Assembly: GCA_036734945.1 (NCBI GenBank)
Contig: DAIMXP010000002.1
Span: forward strand, 89,580-153,579
Direction: 5' to 3'
DNA from: UBA4733 sp036734945
GTDB taxonomy: Bacteria > Chloroflexota > UBA4733
DNA length: 64,000 bases
Within the stretch, counting starts at the first letter, position 1. Each line of letters starts with the position of its first letter. This document shows positions 1 through 8,080 of the stretch, in pieces. A program made the translations under genes and the position numbers. The notes below the pieces were generated by a model. The model worked only from the letters and a program-made list of their open reading frames with translations. It was not told the origin of the DNA and ran no database searches.

Positions 1-469
1 GGACGGAGATGCCCGCCTGATCGGCAAAAGCTCCCAGCACGCGCTCTTCCGCTGCGGAAAAGGCGCTCGCCGAGCGCAGCACGCCAATGATACCGAACGT
101 CTGCGCGTCAGCCGAGAGCGGCAGCAGGGCCAGGTGATGACGAAGCAGGCCGATGTCGGCGGTGATCTGGGTGGTGAACGGCCGGGGGATGGCGTGCTGC
201 GAGCGCGCCACGCGCTCCAGGTCTGGCCGTGCCGTCGTCAGGCGCCGACTGATCTCTGCTGCCGCCTGGCCATGCAAGCCGATGGTCACTTCCTGCTCCG
301 GCGCGGCGCCGCCCGTGCGCCAGAGCACCAACATGCCGGCGCCACCGTCGAGCGCGGCGATAGCCTGGCGCAGGATGCGCTTGAGGATGCCGCGCAGATC
401 GGCGGCGCGCAAGCTGGAGAGTTCCGCCGGGTCGAGCGGCCCGGGACGCTCTGTGCCGAAGTCGGTCAC
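1..469 (-). CDS. GAF-domain protein (C-terminal part outside window)
   Basis: Reading the minus strand from a GTG at 469 gives an open frame that runs off the window edge. The first 40 residues are a helical lead-in. They are followed by a GAF-like fold: an early strand GGAGMLVLWR, a middle helix, then FGIIGVLRSASAFSAAEERV and AFADQAGISV, which is the usual end of a GAF domain. GAF domains bind small ligands or chromophores and often precede histidine kinase, cyclase or regulator modules, so a signalling protein is likely, but the output domain is not visible. The GTG overlaps the TGA of the upstream HAD gene (GTGA), so the two are probably translationally coupled. Confidence 0.65.
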   Translation of the reverse strand, partial: MTDFGTERPGPLDPAELSSLRAADLRGILKRILRQAIAALDGGAGMLVLWRTGGAAPEQEVTIGLHGQAAAEISRRLTTARPDLERVARSQHAIPRPFTTQITADIGLLRHHLALLPLSADAQTFGIIGVLRSASAFSAAEERVLGAFADQAGISV

Positions 470-1137
470 CTGACCGCTCCTGCCAGTTGATCCAGGGAGA
501 GCGTGCGCAGATCACCAATGTGCGCGACCGTGAGGTCTGCGGCGTACATCGGTACTGTCGGCTGCTGCGCATAGTGGCCTTGCGTCACCAGGATGGTGTG
601 GAAGCGCTGTGGCTCGCGGCGTTGAATCGCCGCCAGGATGCCCGACTTGTCGTCGATCATCACATAGCGATCGGCGGGATAGGCGGCGTAGACGTTCGGC
701 AACTCCGTTTCCTTGTGGGTCGTGATGACGACGCGGCCTTCAACGGCAGCGGTGATACCGGCGCGCACGATCTTGGCAGGCTGAAAGACCGGGTCGCCAT
801 CGGAGACGATCACCGTGGTGCCCAACGTCGCCAGATGGGCCAGGGCTTCTAGCGCACCCGGATAGCGATACCGCTCAAAGGGGATACCGTTGACGAGCGC
901 GCTGATGTGTTCTGCCACCGGCTCTGCCACCGCGTCGGCACAGAAGCGGCGCAGAACTTCCGGGAAGTCCACACGGTCGAGGTCGCGGCGCACGTCGTCG
1001 TAGATGGTCCAGAACTCCTGCTCGACCTCCGGTCCGACCTCGCGCTTGAGCGCGCGATCCAGGTCCGCCTTGACGGCATCATTGTCGATCAGCGTGTTGT
1101 CGACGTCCAGCAGGAATGCCCAACGCAGCGCTGCCAA
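466..1137 (-). CDS. HAD-superfamily hydrolase
   Basis: A protein of about 223 residues. HAD motif I is visible near the N-terminus as FLLDVDNTL, in which the two Asp are the nucleophile and the acid/base. Motif II appears as VIVSDGD and the late acidic motif as YVMIDDKSG. A helical cap lies between motifs I and II. This is the architecture of small phosphatase-type HAD enzymes; the substrate cannot be told. I chose the TTG at 1137 because GGAGG sits seven bases before it and the HAD fold starts within a few residues. A longer frame to 1194 exists but adds an unconvincing N-terminus. The gene is coupled to the GAF gene downstream by a 4-bp overlap. Confidence 0.75.
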   Translation of the reverse strand: MAALRWAFLLDVDNTLIDNDAVKADLDRALKREVGPEVEQEFWTIYDDVRRDLDRVDFPEVLRRFCADAVAEPVAEHISALVNGIPFERYRYPGALEALAHLATLGTTVIVSDGDPVFQPAKIVRAGITAAVEGRVVITTHKETELPNVYAAYPADRYVMIDDKSGILAAIQRREPQRFHTILVTQGHYAQQPTVPMYAADLTVAHIGDLRTLSLDQLAGAVR

Positions 1138-1210
1138 GGTGTGGTTCCTCCAGTTGTGGCACGATTGGCGAACGTTGCTGCTAGGGTACCGCATCTGGCG
1201 ACTAGAGGGG

Positions 1211-1326
1211 CTGGCGACTGAAGTCGCGCCTACAACCGAGCAAATGGTCAGCCTGCGGCTGCCGGCACCTTTGCGGACTGATTAGTCCGCGCAGGCGGAC
1301 TTTGCAAGGTAGGCGCGACTTCAACC
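1211..1326. repeat. Dispersed palindromic repeat, copy 1 (CTGGCGACTGAAGTCGCG family)
   Basis: An approximately 116-bp element that begins CTGGCGACTGAAGTCGCGCC and ends with a degenerate inverted copy, GGCGCGACTTCAACC. The interior (GAGCAAATGGTCAGCCTGCG, then TTAGTCCGCGCAGGCGGAC) matches the copy at 23927-24049 almost base for base. A third copy at 43624-43758 shares the ends only. It lies exactly at the broken 5' edge of the LacI-type fragment that follows. Confidence 0.8.
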
Positions 1327-1856
1327 GCACCGGCGCCTTCCAGGCGGTGCAGCACCTGCTGGGGCTTGGCCATCGGGAGATTGCCTCCGTCGGGGGACCA
1401 ACACGCGACACTGTCGAGGTAAAACGCTTCGACGGCTTTTGTCAAGCGCTAGCCGCCAGTGGGCAATTACGCAACGATGCCTTGACGTTCTTCCCCGGCG
1501 TCGACTGCGCGAACGGCTATGCCGCGATGAGTCAGGTGCTGCAGTTGCCGCGACGCCCCACCGCCGCCTTCGTCGCCAGCGACATGGCCGCGATGGGCGC
1601 CCTGCAAGCGCTCGGCCAGCACGGACTGCGCGTGCCGCAAGACATGGCGCTGGTGGGCTTCGACGACACCCTCGGCGCTGTCGCCAGCCCGCCTTTGACC
1701 ACGGTCGCCCTGCCCATGTGGGAGATGGGGGCGGCAGCGGTGGACCTCATTGTCCGCCGCACCACGGCAGATGCCGCGTCGCCGGCGGAACGGATCGTGC
1801 TGAACACGCGGCTGGTGATCCGAGATTCCACAGGGTCTGTAGCAGGGGCGCGGTAG
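1327..1856 (+). pseudogene. LacI/GalR-type regulator, ligand-binding C-terminal fragment
   Basis: About 175 residues matching the second half of LacI/GalR regulators: the HLLGLGHREIASVGGP block, then RFDGFCQAL, the PTAAFVASDMAAMGAL strand-helix, and GLRVPQDMALVGFDD with the typical end TTVALP...MGAAAVDLI. The N-terminal helix-turn-helix and first lobe are missing. The homology starts immediately after the dispersed repeat at 1211-1326, so truncation by that element or by recombination across it is likely. The frame is open to a TAG at 1854. Without a DNA-binding domain it cannot act as a repressor. Confidence 0.75.
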
Positions 1857-1897
1857 AGAGCGCCGCCCTGCTGGCGACACGCAGCGATTCCTTGCTC

Positions 1898-2467
1898 TCA
1901 CGGCAGGAGTTGGAACCGATAGGTGTCGAGGATATCGACCAGCAAAGGCAGATGCACCTGGTCAGCGAGCCCGCCTTGCACTTGAGCCTGCAAGACCCCT
2001 TGCGCCCGGTCAAAGAGCACGAGGCTGCCCCGTTGTGGGTCGTGCCGCGACGAGTAGTAGAGACCATCAGGCTGCTGCGGATGTCGCCAGAAAGCAAGCG
2101 CCCACCTTCCGCACAGCGCATAGTCGCGTCCGGCCCACAACCCCGCATCGGCGCCAACGTGCGCGAGTCCTGCCCCAGTCAGGTCGACGAGATCAAGCGG
2201 TCGCGACGTTTCCAGTCGCACGAGGCACATGTCCCCTATGGTTCGCCTATCCACGCGATTGTTTCCAGTGTCGCGTCCCAACGTCTCAATGAAAGCGCCA
2301 TGGGCATCAGCCGCAGCGTACAGGGCGCGATAGGCACCCTGGGGGCAGCCCGGCGCATCGAAGCGATTGTGTCCGGTGCAGCCGAAGTACACGGCGCCCG
2401 TTTGACAGGAGTGCAAGCGCCACCAGGTCTGCCCGAAGGCGGTCAACGGCAGAGATCGTTGCTGCAA
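1898..2467 (-). CDS. RES-domain toxin
   Basis: About 190 residues with the signature of RES domains: an early WWRLHS...RFDAP segment containing the conserved Arg, the GAYRALYAAADAHGAFIETL helix, and late RHDPQRGSLVLFDR. Characterised RES toxins (for example MbcT and the RES-Xre systems) degrade NAD+ or ADP-ribosylate targets. The gene directly follows an Xre/ParS-type antitoxin gene, which is the standard order. The start is uncertain: TTG at 2467 is the only clear start in frame. However, the frame stays open upstream across the antitoxin stop (2512) with RES-like sequence (PEPPADLQQRSLPLTAF), so a non-standard or upstream start is possible. Confidence 0.8.
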   Translation of the reverse strand: MQQRSLPLTAFGQTWWRLHSCQTGAVYFGCTGHNRFDAPGCPQGAYRALYAAADAHGAFIETLGRDTGNNRVDRRTIGDMCLVRLETSRPLDLVDLTGAGLAHVGADAGLWAGRDYALCGRWALAFWRHPQQPDGLYYSSRHDPQRGSLVLFDRAQGVLQAQVQGGLADQVHLPLLVDILDTYRFQLLP

Positions 2468-2511
2468 GTCAGCGGGAGGCTCAGGATGAGGCGCCGGCGC
2501 CGAGCTGGCGA

Positions 2512-3159
2512 TTACCCTGCTCCATGCTCGCCAAAGGCTCGCGCCGCGCGTCGCACGTCCTGTATCCGGCCATCACGCAACGCATGGAGCGGAGTCACAC
2601 CTTCCAATCGGCGGTCACCCGTAGTCATGAAGTGTGCTTGCATCCAGGGGCTAAAATGCTTCAGGTCGCCCAGTACATCCTCAAGACCCGTGAGGGCGCC
2701 ACTTTCGGCGAATTGCCAGACGGGATAGGCATAGCCACGCCGCCCCAGACTGAGCCCGATCAACCGATTGCCACGCCGTCGGTTGTCGACCGACTGGCGC
2801 GTCACGTGCAGGAGGCGCGCAGCCTCACTGGCGGTAATCGTCCCGCCCTCGGCTTGTAGCAACTCCTCCCGTCCCTGCAGACCACGCAGCAGGGCGGGCG
2901 CCAGGGGACTCTCTACGCGCAGCGCGGCCAGAACTTCGGGCTGCTCCAACAGACGGAGGAGCACGCCGTAGCTGGATGCTTCGCCAGCAGCGTCTCCCGC
3001 GGCGCGCGTATCCATGCGCGGCACAGCGTCCGCGACAGCGTTGAGCGCTCGTGTCACGAGTGCTTGCTGGGCTGTATTCTTGCTGGCGCGCAAGACGCGC
3101 GCGATCGCCTGCGCCGTGCTTTGCGGTGCTTGCGCCAGTAAATCCGCTGCAGCGCTCAC
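2512..3159 (-). CDS. Xre/MbcA/ParS-type antitoxin
   Basis: 215 residues from a GTG at 3159. A helix-turn-helix-like stretch is visible at ITASEAARLLHVTRQSVDNR. The C-terminal toxin-binding segment reads LEGVTPLHALRDGRIQDVRR followed by AARAFGEHG, the typical ending of MbcA/ParS/Xre antitoxins. It is paired with the RES toxin gene downstream and should neutralise it and autorepress the operon. A strong sigma-70-type promoter lies just upstream (3186-3215). The long N-terminal helical part of about 100 residues is larger than in many family members. Confidence 0.78.
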   Translation of the reverse strand: MSAAADLLAQAPQSTAQAIARVLRASKNTAQQALVTRALNAVADAVPRMDTRAAGDAAGEASSYGVLLRLLEQPEVLAALRVESPLAPALLRGLQGREELLQAEGGTITASEAARLLHVTRQSVDNRRRGNRLIGLSLGRRGYAYPVWQFAESGALTGLEDVLGDLKHFSPWMQAHFMTTGDRRLEGVTPLHALRDGRIQDVRRAARAFGEHGAG

Positions 3160-3185
3160 TGTTCTCGCCCCTCTTTACGAGGTAT

Positions 3186-3215
3186 ATCATACCGGAGAAG
3201 GATATAGCTCGTCAA
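3186..3215 (-). promoter_or_regulatory. Sigma-70-type promoter of the RES/Xre operon
   Basis: On the minus strand, TTGACG (3215-3210) and TATGAT (3191-3186) are separated by 18 bp, close to consensus. The region contains short ATATC/GATAT dyads that could be the autorepression operator. It lies 27 bp before the antitoxin GTG. Confidence 0.7.
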
Positions 3216-3295
3216 AAGGAGGACAGGCAGGCAACGAGGAGAGCGAGACTGCCTGCCACCGTCCCTGCCGTGCCACGCACGGTGGTTTCTCGCTG

Positions 3296-3589
3296 ATGTC
3301 CGTTCGCGGGGCACTGCCCACCCACGCTGATCCCAGCCCGACCAAAGACCTCTTCCGCGACCAGGGATATTTTGCTCAGCCCCGCCCGCGCGACATGCTG
3401 TTCGACCTGACCGTCGATCCGCTGGAACAGCACAACCTCGCCGACGACCCGGCGCACCAGGCGATACGGACAAAGTTGGACGAGGAGCTGGAGCGCTGGC
3501 GGTGCGCGACTGACGACCCGCTGCTCCAGGGCGAGATCCCGGCGCCGCCGGGAGCACGGCTCACCGCCCTGGATACCTACGGGCGGTGA
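3296..3589 (+). pseudogene. Sulfatase C-terminal fragment
   Basis: About 97 residues that look like the C-terminal tail of a sulfatase/alkaline-phosphatase-superfamily enzyme: MLFDLTVDPLEQHNLADDP, followed by the usual short helix DEELERWRCATDDPLLQGEI. The formylglycine-containing catalytic part is absent and nothing upstream supplies it. This is a decayed remnant, and no RBS precedes the first ATG. Confidence 0.65.
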
Positions 3590-3931
3590 TGAGGCGGCGC
3601 GCGCTGGCGTTCGCTCCGCACCATCGCCGGCACTGCGACGGTAGCGAGCACGCCGCTTTCCCGCCCAGCTCACGGCGTCGTAGGCTATGTCTGGCTTGGC
3701 ACACTGGTCGTGCCTTGGGGGTACGAGTACGGGAGCGCATACACTGTCACCACTTTGTCTCACCGGCGTCCGCCTGGACGGCGCGACGCTGTTCCTGGAC
3801 GCGAAAGCGGTGAAAGATGGGGCACCGTGCTCCGCCCCGCCGCCAACCACCGCGTTGACCTCTCGATGCTTGAGAGTGGTGCCGCTGGCGCCGCCAGCGA
3901 GATGCCACCCTGGTCGGAACGCAAGGAATCT
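3590..3931. other. Intergenic stretch without a supported gene
   Basis: Several overlapping frames are open, but none resembles a protein family and no frame has a convincing start. The last 25 bases are alignable with the sequence before the second cassette (7342-7354): both contain GCAAGGAATC directly before the regulatory box. This stretch is therefore probably the worn-down upstream end of a duplicated cassette. Confidence 0.5.
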
Positions 3932-3985
3932 TTTGCGATTGTAGACCGTTCGCAAACGCAACTTTGCGCCCGCTTGCCGTATAGT
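3932..3985 (+). promoter_or_regulatory. Cassette promoter/operator box, copy 1
   Basis: TTTGCGA (3932) and TTCGCAAA (3949) form an inverted pair. They are followed by a TTGC at 3964 and a -10-like TATAGT at 3980. The distance from TTGC to the -10 (16 bases from start to start) is identical in the boxes at 7355-7408, 12154-12206 and 18450-18471. The TTGC sits where an activator would replace a -35 element. The MauE-like gene starts 57 bp downstream. Confidence 0.6.
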
Positions 3986-4041
3986 CCCTGCAGTCCTTCA
4001 CACTCTTGCTGGGCACCGTGGAGTTGCGGTGGAGAGAAGCC

Positions 4042-4620
4042 ATGGCATCGAATACCGTCGCGCAGGTGCAACTGGTGCTGCGGCTGACGCTGGGTTTAAT
4101 CTTCCTGGCCTCCGCGCTGGCGAAGTTACGTCATCCAACGCTCTTCGTGCGCGGCGTGCTGGACTATCAGGTGCTGTCAACACCGTTGGCGGGGGCGTAC
4201 GGGCGGCTGCTGCCGTTCATCGAACTTGGGACGGCACTACTACTGTTCAGTGGCTTTCTTCTGTTGATCGCCATCGGGCTTTCGATACTGATCCTCCTCA
4301 GCTTTGCTATCGCCATCGTGGTAGTCCTGACGCACGGGCGGCAGTTGCGCTGTCACTGCTTCGGTGAGGCTTCCACCGGATATGTCGGCTGGCATACCCT
4401 TGGTCGAGATGTGCTGCTCTTGCTCGTTGCCCTGTGCCTACTGGTCCTGGTGCACCTAACAGGTGGAAGCGCCCCCGGTTGGCTGAGTACTGACTTTGGC
4501 TGGGACGCTGTTGCGTTTGCCACTGCAGCGCTCATTGCGCTCACCTATGAACTGATCGCGCAGGGACTTGATGTGCTCATGAGCTTGCGGCATCCGCGGG
4601 CCATTGGGGAGCGGTGGTAG
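4042..4620 (+). CDS. MauE/DoxX-like membrane protein (cassette 1)
   Basis: 192 residues, four predicted membrane helices (about 9-27, 55-75, 77-97 and 125-145) and a further hydrophobic segment near the C-terminus. The pair C104-H-C106-F-G (RCHCFGE), after the third helix, matches the Cys-X-Cys-F-G signature of the MauE family. That family is required for making the disulfide-rich small subunit of methylamine dehydrogenase and is assumed to help disulfide formation at the membrane. The N-terminal AKLRHPTLFVRGVLDYQVL block is shared with the copy at 18508. GGAGAG precedes the ATG at 4042. It heads a tight operon with a MauD-like gene (18 bp gap), a Cys-rich exported protein and a lipoprotein. 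Confidence 0.78.
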   Translation: MASNTVAQVQLVLRLTLGLIFLASALAKLRHPTLFVRGVLDYQVLSTPLAGAYGRLLPFIELGTALLLFSGFLLLIAIGLSILILLSFAIAIVVVLTHGRQLRCHCFGEASTGYVGWHTLGRDVLLLLVALCLLVLVHLTGGSAPGWLSTDFGWDAVAFATAALIALTYELIAQGLDVLMSLRHPRAIGERW

Positions 4621-4638
4621 CAGGAACAAGAGGATGGA

Positions 4639-5268
4639 ATGGGTGCCGAAATGTGGTGGCATGTGGCTACGATTATCGCCTTGGTCCTGGCGGCGGCCGA
4701 GGCCATCTTACTGCTCGGTTTGACGCGGGTGGTAGCGCCGCTTGTGACAGGATCTGGTCCACGGCAATCGGCCGAACGCGGGGTGGCCGTGGGGACAATA
4801 ATGCCGGCAATGCGGTTGCCGGCGGCGGATGATGGGTGCCTGCAACCCGTGATCGGAGACGGCATCGATCGTGTCGTGCTTTTCATTTCACCGTCCTGCC
4901 ACGTATGTACCACCGTGCTACCAACGCTGCAGCCAGCAATTACACAGAGTGGTCGCCGTTGGGAGGTCGTCGCGGTAGTTTGCGGTCCACGAGCGGCTGC
5001 TGAGGAATACGCGCGCGCTATCGATCCACGAATACGCACCTTGCTTGATCCAGACAGCGCGGTCGAATCAGCCTTCGCGACCGGTCGCGCCTACCCCTTT
5101 GCCTTTGCCGTCAGCAGCGAGGGGATTGTTCGCGCCCGAGGTGTGGGAGGAAGTTGGGAAAGGCTGAATCACCTCGTGGCTGAGGGCGCAGGTGCTGGAA
5201 GATTTACATCCGAGGCCGTGATAACCAGCGTCGTGGCGGCGGATCGGTCCGTTGTCACTCGTGGTTAG
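4639..5268 (+). CDS. MauD-like membrane-anchored thioredoxin (cassette 1)
   Basis: 209 residues: an N-terminal membrane anchor (about 7-35), a linker, then a thioredoxin-like domain with the redox motif C87-H-V-C90 in FISPSCHVCTTVLP. The last part (RAYPFAFAVSSEGIVRARG) matches the cis-Pro region and final strands of TlpA/MauD-type folds. MauD proteins are thought to be the thiol-disulfide partner in the folding of the methylamine dehydrogenase small subunit. By context this one probably acts outside the membrane on the Cys-rich protein encoded 29 bp downstream. The CHVC dipeptide differs from the CGPC of the paralogue at 19122, so the redox potential may differ. Confidence 0.78.
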   Translation: MGAEMWWHVATIIALVLAAAEAILLLGLTRVVAPLVTGSGPRQSAERGVAVGTIMPAMRLPAADDGCLQPVIGDGIDRVVLFISPSCHVCTTVLPTLQPAITQSGRRWEVVAVVCGPRAAAEEYARAIDPRIRTLLDPDSAVESAFATGRAYPFAFAVSSEGIVRARGVGGSWERLNHLVAEGAGAGRFTSEAVITSVVAADRSVVTRG

Positions 5269-5297
5269 GTGCAAAGGACAAGAAAGGAAGTTGGGCC

Positions 5298-5570
5298 ATG
5301 ACTGATCTCAGTGGACGTTCGGCGATTTGGATAGGAGAGCAACTGAATCGGCGCGGGTTTGTCGGCCGCTTGGGCCGGGCAGCGACGCTAGCGACGTTTG
5401 TGGCGGCTGGTTTGGCGCTGGTGGCACCGGAGATTGCCAGTGCGGACTTACCCTGTTGCTCTAGCTGCTTGGTGTCGTGCTGTGATTCCATGTCCTGTTA
5501 TTGTTGCTCCTATAACACGGGGCAGTGCCCCAACGCTTCGTGCTCCGGCACGTGTAATCCTACCTGCTAG
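5298..5570 (+). CDS. Exported Cys-rich small protein, 12 Cys (cassette 1)
   Basis: 90 residues. A leader of about 48 residues has a twin-arginine-like motif NRRGFVGRLG, a hydrophobic stretch and an Ala-X-Ala end (EIASA). The remaining 41 residues contain 12 Cys (DLPCCSSC..., VSCCDSMSCYCC, and a repeated pattern SCSGTC, NPTC) and no Trp. About 29% Cys and an even number suggest six disulfides or metal binding after export. AAAGGAAG precedes the ATG. I do not recognise a named family. The four other Cys-rich proteins in this window share the leader design, and three of them share the motif FDRL(T/I)KATA...LSRRR or a close variant. Confidence 0.7.
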   Translation: MTDLSGRSAIWIGEQLNRRGFVGRLGRAATLATFVAAGLALVAPEIASADLPCCSSCLVSCCDSMSCYCCSYNTGQCPNASCSGTCNPTC

Positions 5571-5599
5571 CCGGGCGCGCATCCGCTAGGATACGTCCA

Positions 5600-7087
5600 A
5601 TGGAGGGATCGTTAACGACACGCCGAGCCGTCCTGGGTGTGCTTGCGGGCGGGATCGCGGTGGCGCTAAGTAGCTGTGCTGCCCCAATGCCGTCCCTCCC
5701 ATTCCGTCCGACGCCGCTTCCGACCCGAGTCACCGTTGTGGTCGGTGACGCCTACGTACACGCCACCGGTGATCCAGCGCACCGCGAGACGCAGGTCATT
5801 AACCTAGACGACTCAGTGCCCAAATGGGTGACAGCGGCCGAGGAGATGCTGCGTGGACGGGTAGCGATGACCGTTCAGACCGCCGACCTTCTCCATGCTA
5901 CCTTCTGGCAGGAAATTACTGCCGGGGGCGTGACAATGGAGCAGCGACTGTATCTCACTAGCCACGCCATGCTCTGGCGTTTGCGTGCCGGGGGCCTCGT
6001 CGCGGACGTACATGGGCAGATGGCACAAGACAAGGGCCTGGCGGGAGGGCGCCTCCATCCAGATGCGGTCGCCGCGCTACAATGGCAAGGACAGCAAGCG
6101 GGACTGCCGGTGGCACTCTGGCCGATGCTGGCGGCAACGGATGCGCGGCTGCCGGCGCCACCAGTTGATTGGACGTGGGAGGATGCCGCCAGACTTCCTG
6201 CGGGCGCCGGGTGGCCGGTGCAGCTCATGCCCAATGCTCCACCACTGGAGGCGTGGCTCTGGTCCCATCAGGCTGACCTCGCCACAGCGGATGGGTCCAA
6301 GCTGTTGATTAACGAGTCAACGGGAATAGCCGCGCTCGCCGCCTACGCGCGAGCGTTCGGGCCGACTGGGGCCTTGAGTCCATTGCCTGGTGGCACAACG
6401 CCGTTCGGCGCAATGCCTCAGGTGATTCAGGCTTGGACAGCGCAGGCAGTGGCCATGCGGGACCGACAGATACAGAACCGGCAGGTCGTCGCGTGGTTCC
6501 CCGCTGATGAGTGGCCGCCCACTACCACCGGCGCGCATCGTTGGCAGGATGCCGTTGGCTCGCTGCGTCGTCTTGCCTCACCGGGCGCGACACAGTCTGG
6601 CCTGCCCATGGTCGTATACGGGCTGGGCATCCCTAACGCTGCCCCCAAGCCCGATCTCGTGTATCAGGTGGCACGGGCATTGCAAGATGCGGCGCCCAAG
6701 TTCCTTGCGTACTCGCCGTTCAGGCTCGACCAGGGTGCGGACGGGCTGCGACGCCAATGGGGCCAACTCGATATAGACCAGGCGGCGATGCTGGCGCAGC
6801 TCCTCACGCTTCACCTTCGCCCGGTCTGGGGAGTTCCCCGTCCGCCGTTTGCCTTGGGTAACTGGCCGCTGGGCGATCCGTCCACGATCACCGATGCCAT
6901 GCAGTTCACCGGCACAGGACCGACTGGCATGCTTTCCAACCAGGCAGAAACCTCTGCCATGTTCGACGCGCTGACCAAGAGCGTGAGCCTGGTAACGGCG
7001 CTCCGCATTCTGGCACCGGGAGCTACTGCTGCCAATGCTGGGCATCTGCTCTCCGTCATCTTCAGGCTCATGGCGCAGCCGGCTTGA
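5600..7087 (+). CDS. Tat-type lipoprotein distantly related to solute-binding proteins (cassette 1)
   Basis: 495 residues. The N-terminus has TTRRAVLGVLAGG and a lipobox ending LSSC at about residue 26, so it is probably exported through Tat and lipid-anchored. The mature part has scattered features of extracellular solute-binding proteins (VDWTWEDAARL, ESTGIAALAAYARAFG), but the match is weak. The gene at 20385, in the same relative place in cassette 5, is a clearer solute-binding protein. No ABC permease or ATPase gene is nearby, so a role in transport is not evident. It follows the Cys-rich gene by 29 bp and ends the operon. Substrate unknown. Confidence 0.6.
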   Translation: MEGSLTTRRAVLGVLAGGIAVALSSCAAPMPSLPFRPTPLPTRVTVVVGDAYVHATGDPAHRETQVINLDDSVPKWVTAAEEMLRGRVAMTVQTADLLHATFWQEITAGGVTMEQRLYLTSHAMLWRLRAGGLVADVHGQMAQDKGLAGGRLHPDAVAALQWQGQQAGLPVALWPMLAATDARLPAPPVDWTWEDAARLPAGAGWPVQLMPNAPPLEAWLWSHQADLATADGSKLLINESTGIAALAAYARAFGPTGALSPLPGGTTPFGAMPQVIQAWTAQAVAMRDRQIQNRQVVAWFPADEWPPTTTGAHRWQDAVGSLRRLASPGATQSGLPMVVYGLGIPNAAPKPDLVYQVARALQDAAPKFLAYSPFRLDQGADGLRRQWGQLDIDQAAMLAQLLTLHLRPVWGVPRPPFALGNWPLGDPSTITDAMQFTGTGPTGMLSNQAETSAMFDALTKSVSLVTALRILAPGATAANAGHLLSVIFRLMAQPA

Positions 7088-7215
7088 GGTAGGTACTGGG
7101 AAGTGGAACGTTTTGCATCCCCCGCCTGAGGCACGCCATAGCAGCAGGGATAGGAGGTCACCGCCAGGCTACATACGTCGATTCGACCAGGTAGGCTACC
7201 ACGCTTGCTAGCCGG

Positions 7216-7341
7216 ATGTTGACAGTGCGTCCCTACGGTGCGCAACTGCAGCGCTTGCAAGGGGATGCGCCAGAGCAACTGGTGCTCTTTTTCCACGACA
7301 GCCACGGCTATTGGGTCGCCCTGGGACCACCAGCCGTTGGA
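7216..7341 (+). pseudogene. Winged-helix regulator C-terminal remnant
   Basis: About 42 residues, VRPYGAQLQRLQGDAPEQL then HDSHGYWVALGPP. They align without gaps to the end of the OmpR-type winged helix at 11775-12122 (ARNYITQLRRKLGDDPKKPV, RDRDGYWVILGLLPEP). The recognition-helix region and everything before it are missing. It happens to be in frame with the MauD-like gene downstream, but the two are separated by the promoter box, so I treat it as a relic left by cassette duplication. Confidence 0.65.
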
Positions 7342-7354
7342 ATGCAAGGAATCT

Positions 7355-7408
7355 TTTGCGATTGTAGACCGATCGCAAACACAAATTTGCACCAACTTGT
7401 CGTAGTGT
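7355..7408 (+). promoter_or_regulatory. Cassette promoter/operator box, copy 2
   Basis: TTTGCGAT (7355-7362) and ATCGCAAA (7372-7379) make a perfect 8-bp inverted repeat. They are followed by TTGC at 7387 and the -10-like TAGTGT at 7403, with the same 16-base offset as in the other boxes. Sequence identity with copy 1 is high from about 7345 to 7380. The ATG of the MauD-like gene is 36 bp downstream of the -10. Confidence 0.6.
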
Positions 7409-7443
7409 GGTTGCAGTCTTGGCTCCGTAGCAGAAGGCCCCAG

Positions 7444-8001
7444 ATGACTGGAATTTGGCTCACCGCATTCGTGGCCCTCTGGCTAGTCGTGCTGCTTCTC
7501 GTAGCCATCGTGATCGGGGTGCTTCGCCACATCGGTATTCTCTATGGTCAGATGGTCCGTTCTTCGGGACCTCCAACAGAGTTGCGTATCGGGCAGTTGC
7601 TGCCAGACCTGAATTTACTGACGTCCAATGAGACAACAATGACCATCGGCCAATTCGCAGGAAGAATCTCAGATGTCGTTTTGATTAGTCCCGGATGCAC
7701 CGAGTGCGAAAGGCTACTGGATCTCTTGGTAGAGGGCGATGTAGCCGGAGATCCAGCGGATAGACGAGTGATCATCAGCATAGGAGATATGCTGGCGACA
7801 CGCGAGATCCTGCAGAGTCATCAGGTTAGTCTGGATGATACAGTCTTGATCGATACAGGGGACAAGATTAGAAGGTTGTGGGGAGCCCACACAACGCCCG
7901 TGACAATTGTGGTTGACGAGCATTTAATGGTGGTGAGACAGGTCGTAGGTGTGGTCGATTCTCGGCACCTTCTACCTTTACCACAGCAGATTTGTGTTTA
8001 A
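7444..8001 (+). CDS. MauD-like membrane-anchored thioredoxin (cassette 2)
   Basis: 185 residues: membrane anchor at about 5-27 ending in GVLRHIGILYGQ, then a thioredoxin-like domain with C85-T-E-C88 (ISPGCTECERLL) and the cis-Pro segment AHTTPVTIVVD. The anchor, including RHIGILYEQ, is nearly identical in the paralogue at 12442. I chose the ATG at 7444 because the paralogues begin with the same M-(T/S/N)-G-x-W-L pattern; the longer frame to 7216 runs through a regulator relic. No MauE gene is present in this cassette, so a partner would have to come from elsewhere (4042 or 18508). Confidence 0.72.
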   Translation: MTGIWLTAFVALWLVVLLLVAIVIGVLRHIGILYGQMVRSSGPPTELRIGQLLPDLNLLTSNETTMTIGQFAGRISDVVLISPGCTECERLLDLLVEGDVAGDPADRRVIISIGDMLATREILQSHQVSLDDTVLIDTGDKIRRLWGAHTTPVTIVVDEHLMVVRQVVGVVDSRHLLPLPQQICV

Positions 8002-8080
8002 GAATCTTGTAGAAACTGGGATTTAGGCGAAGCTACGCTCTATATCTGTAACTGGGCGATAGAGAGAGGATCGTGGAGCC

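Noticed and set aside
1439..2728. Long plus-strand frame over the RES/Xre region
   Set aside because: Antisense to two recognisable genes; low-complexity Arg-rich translation.
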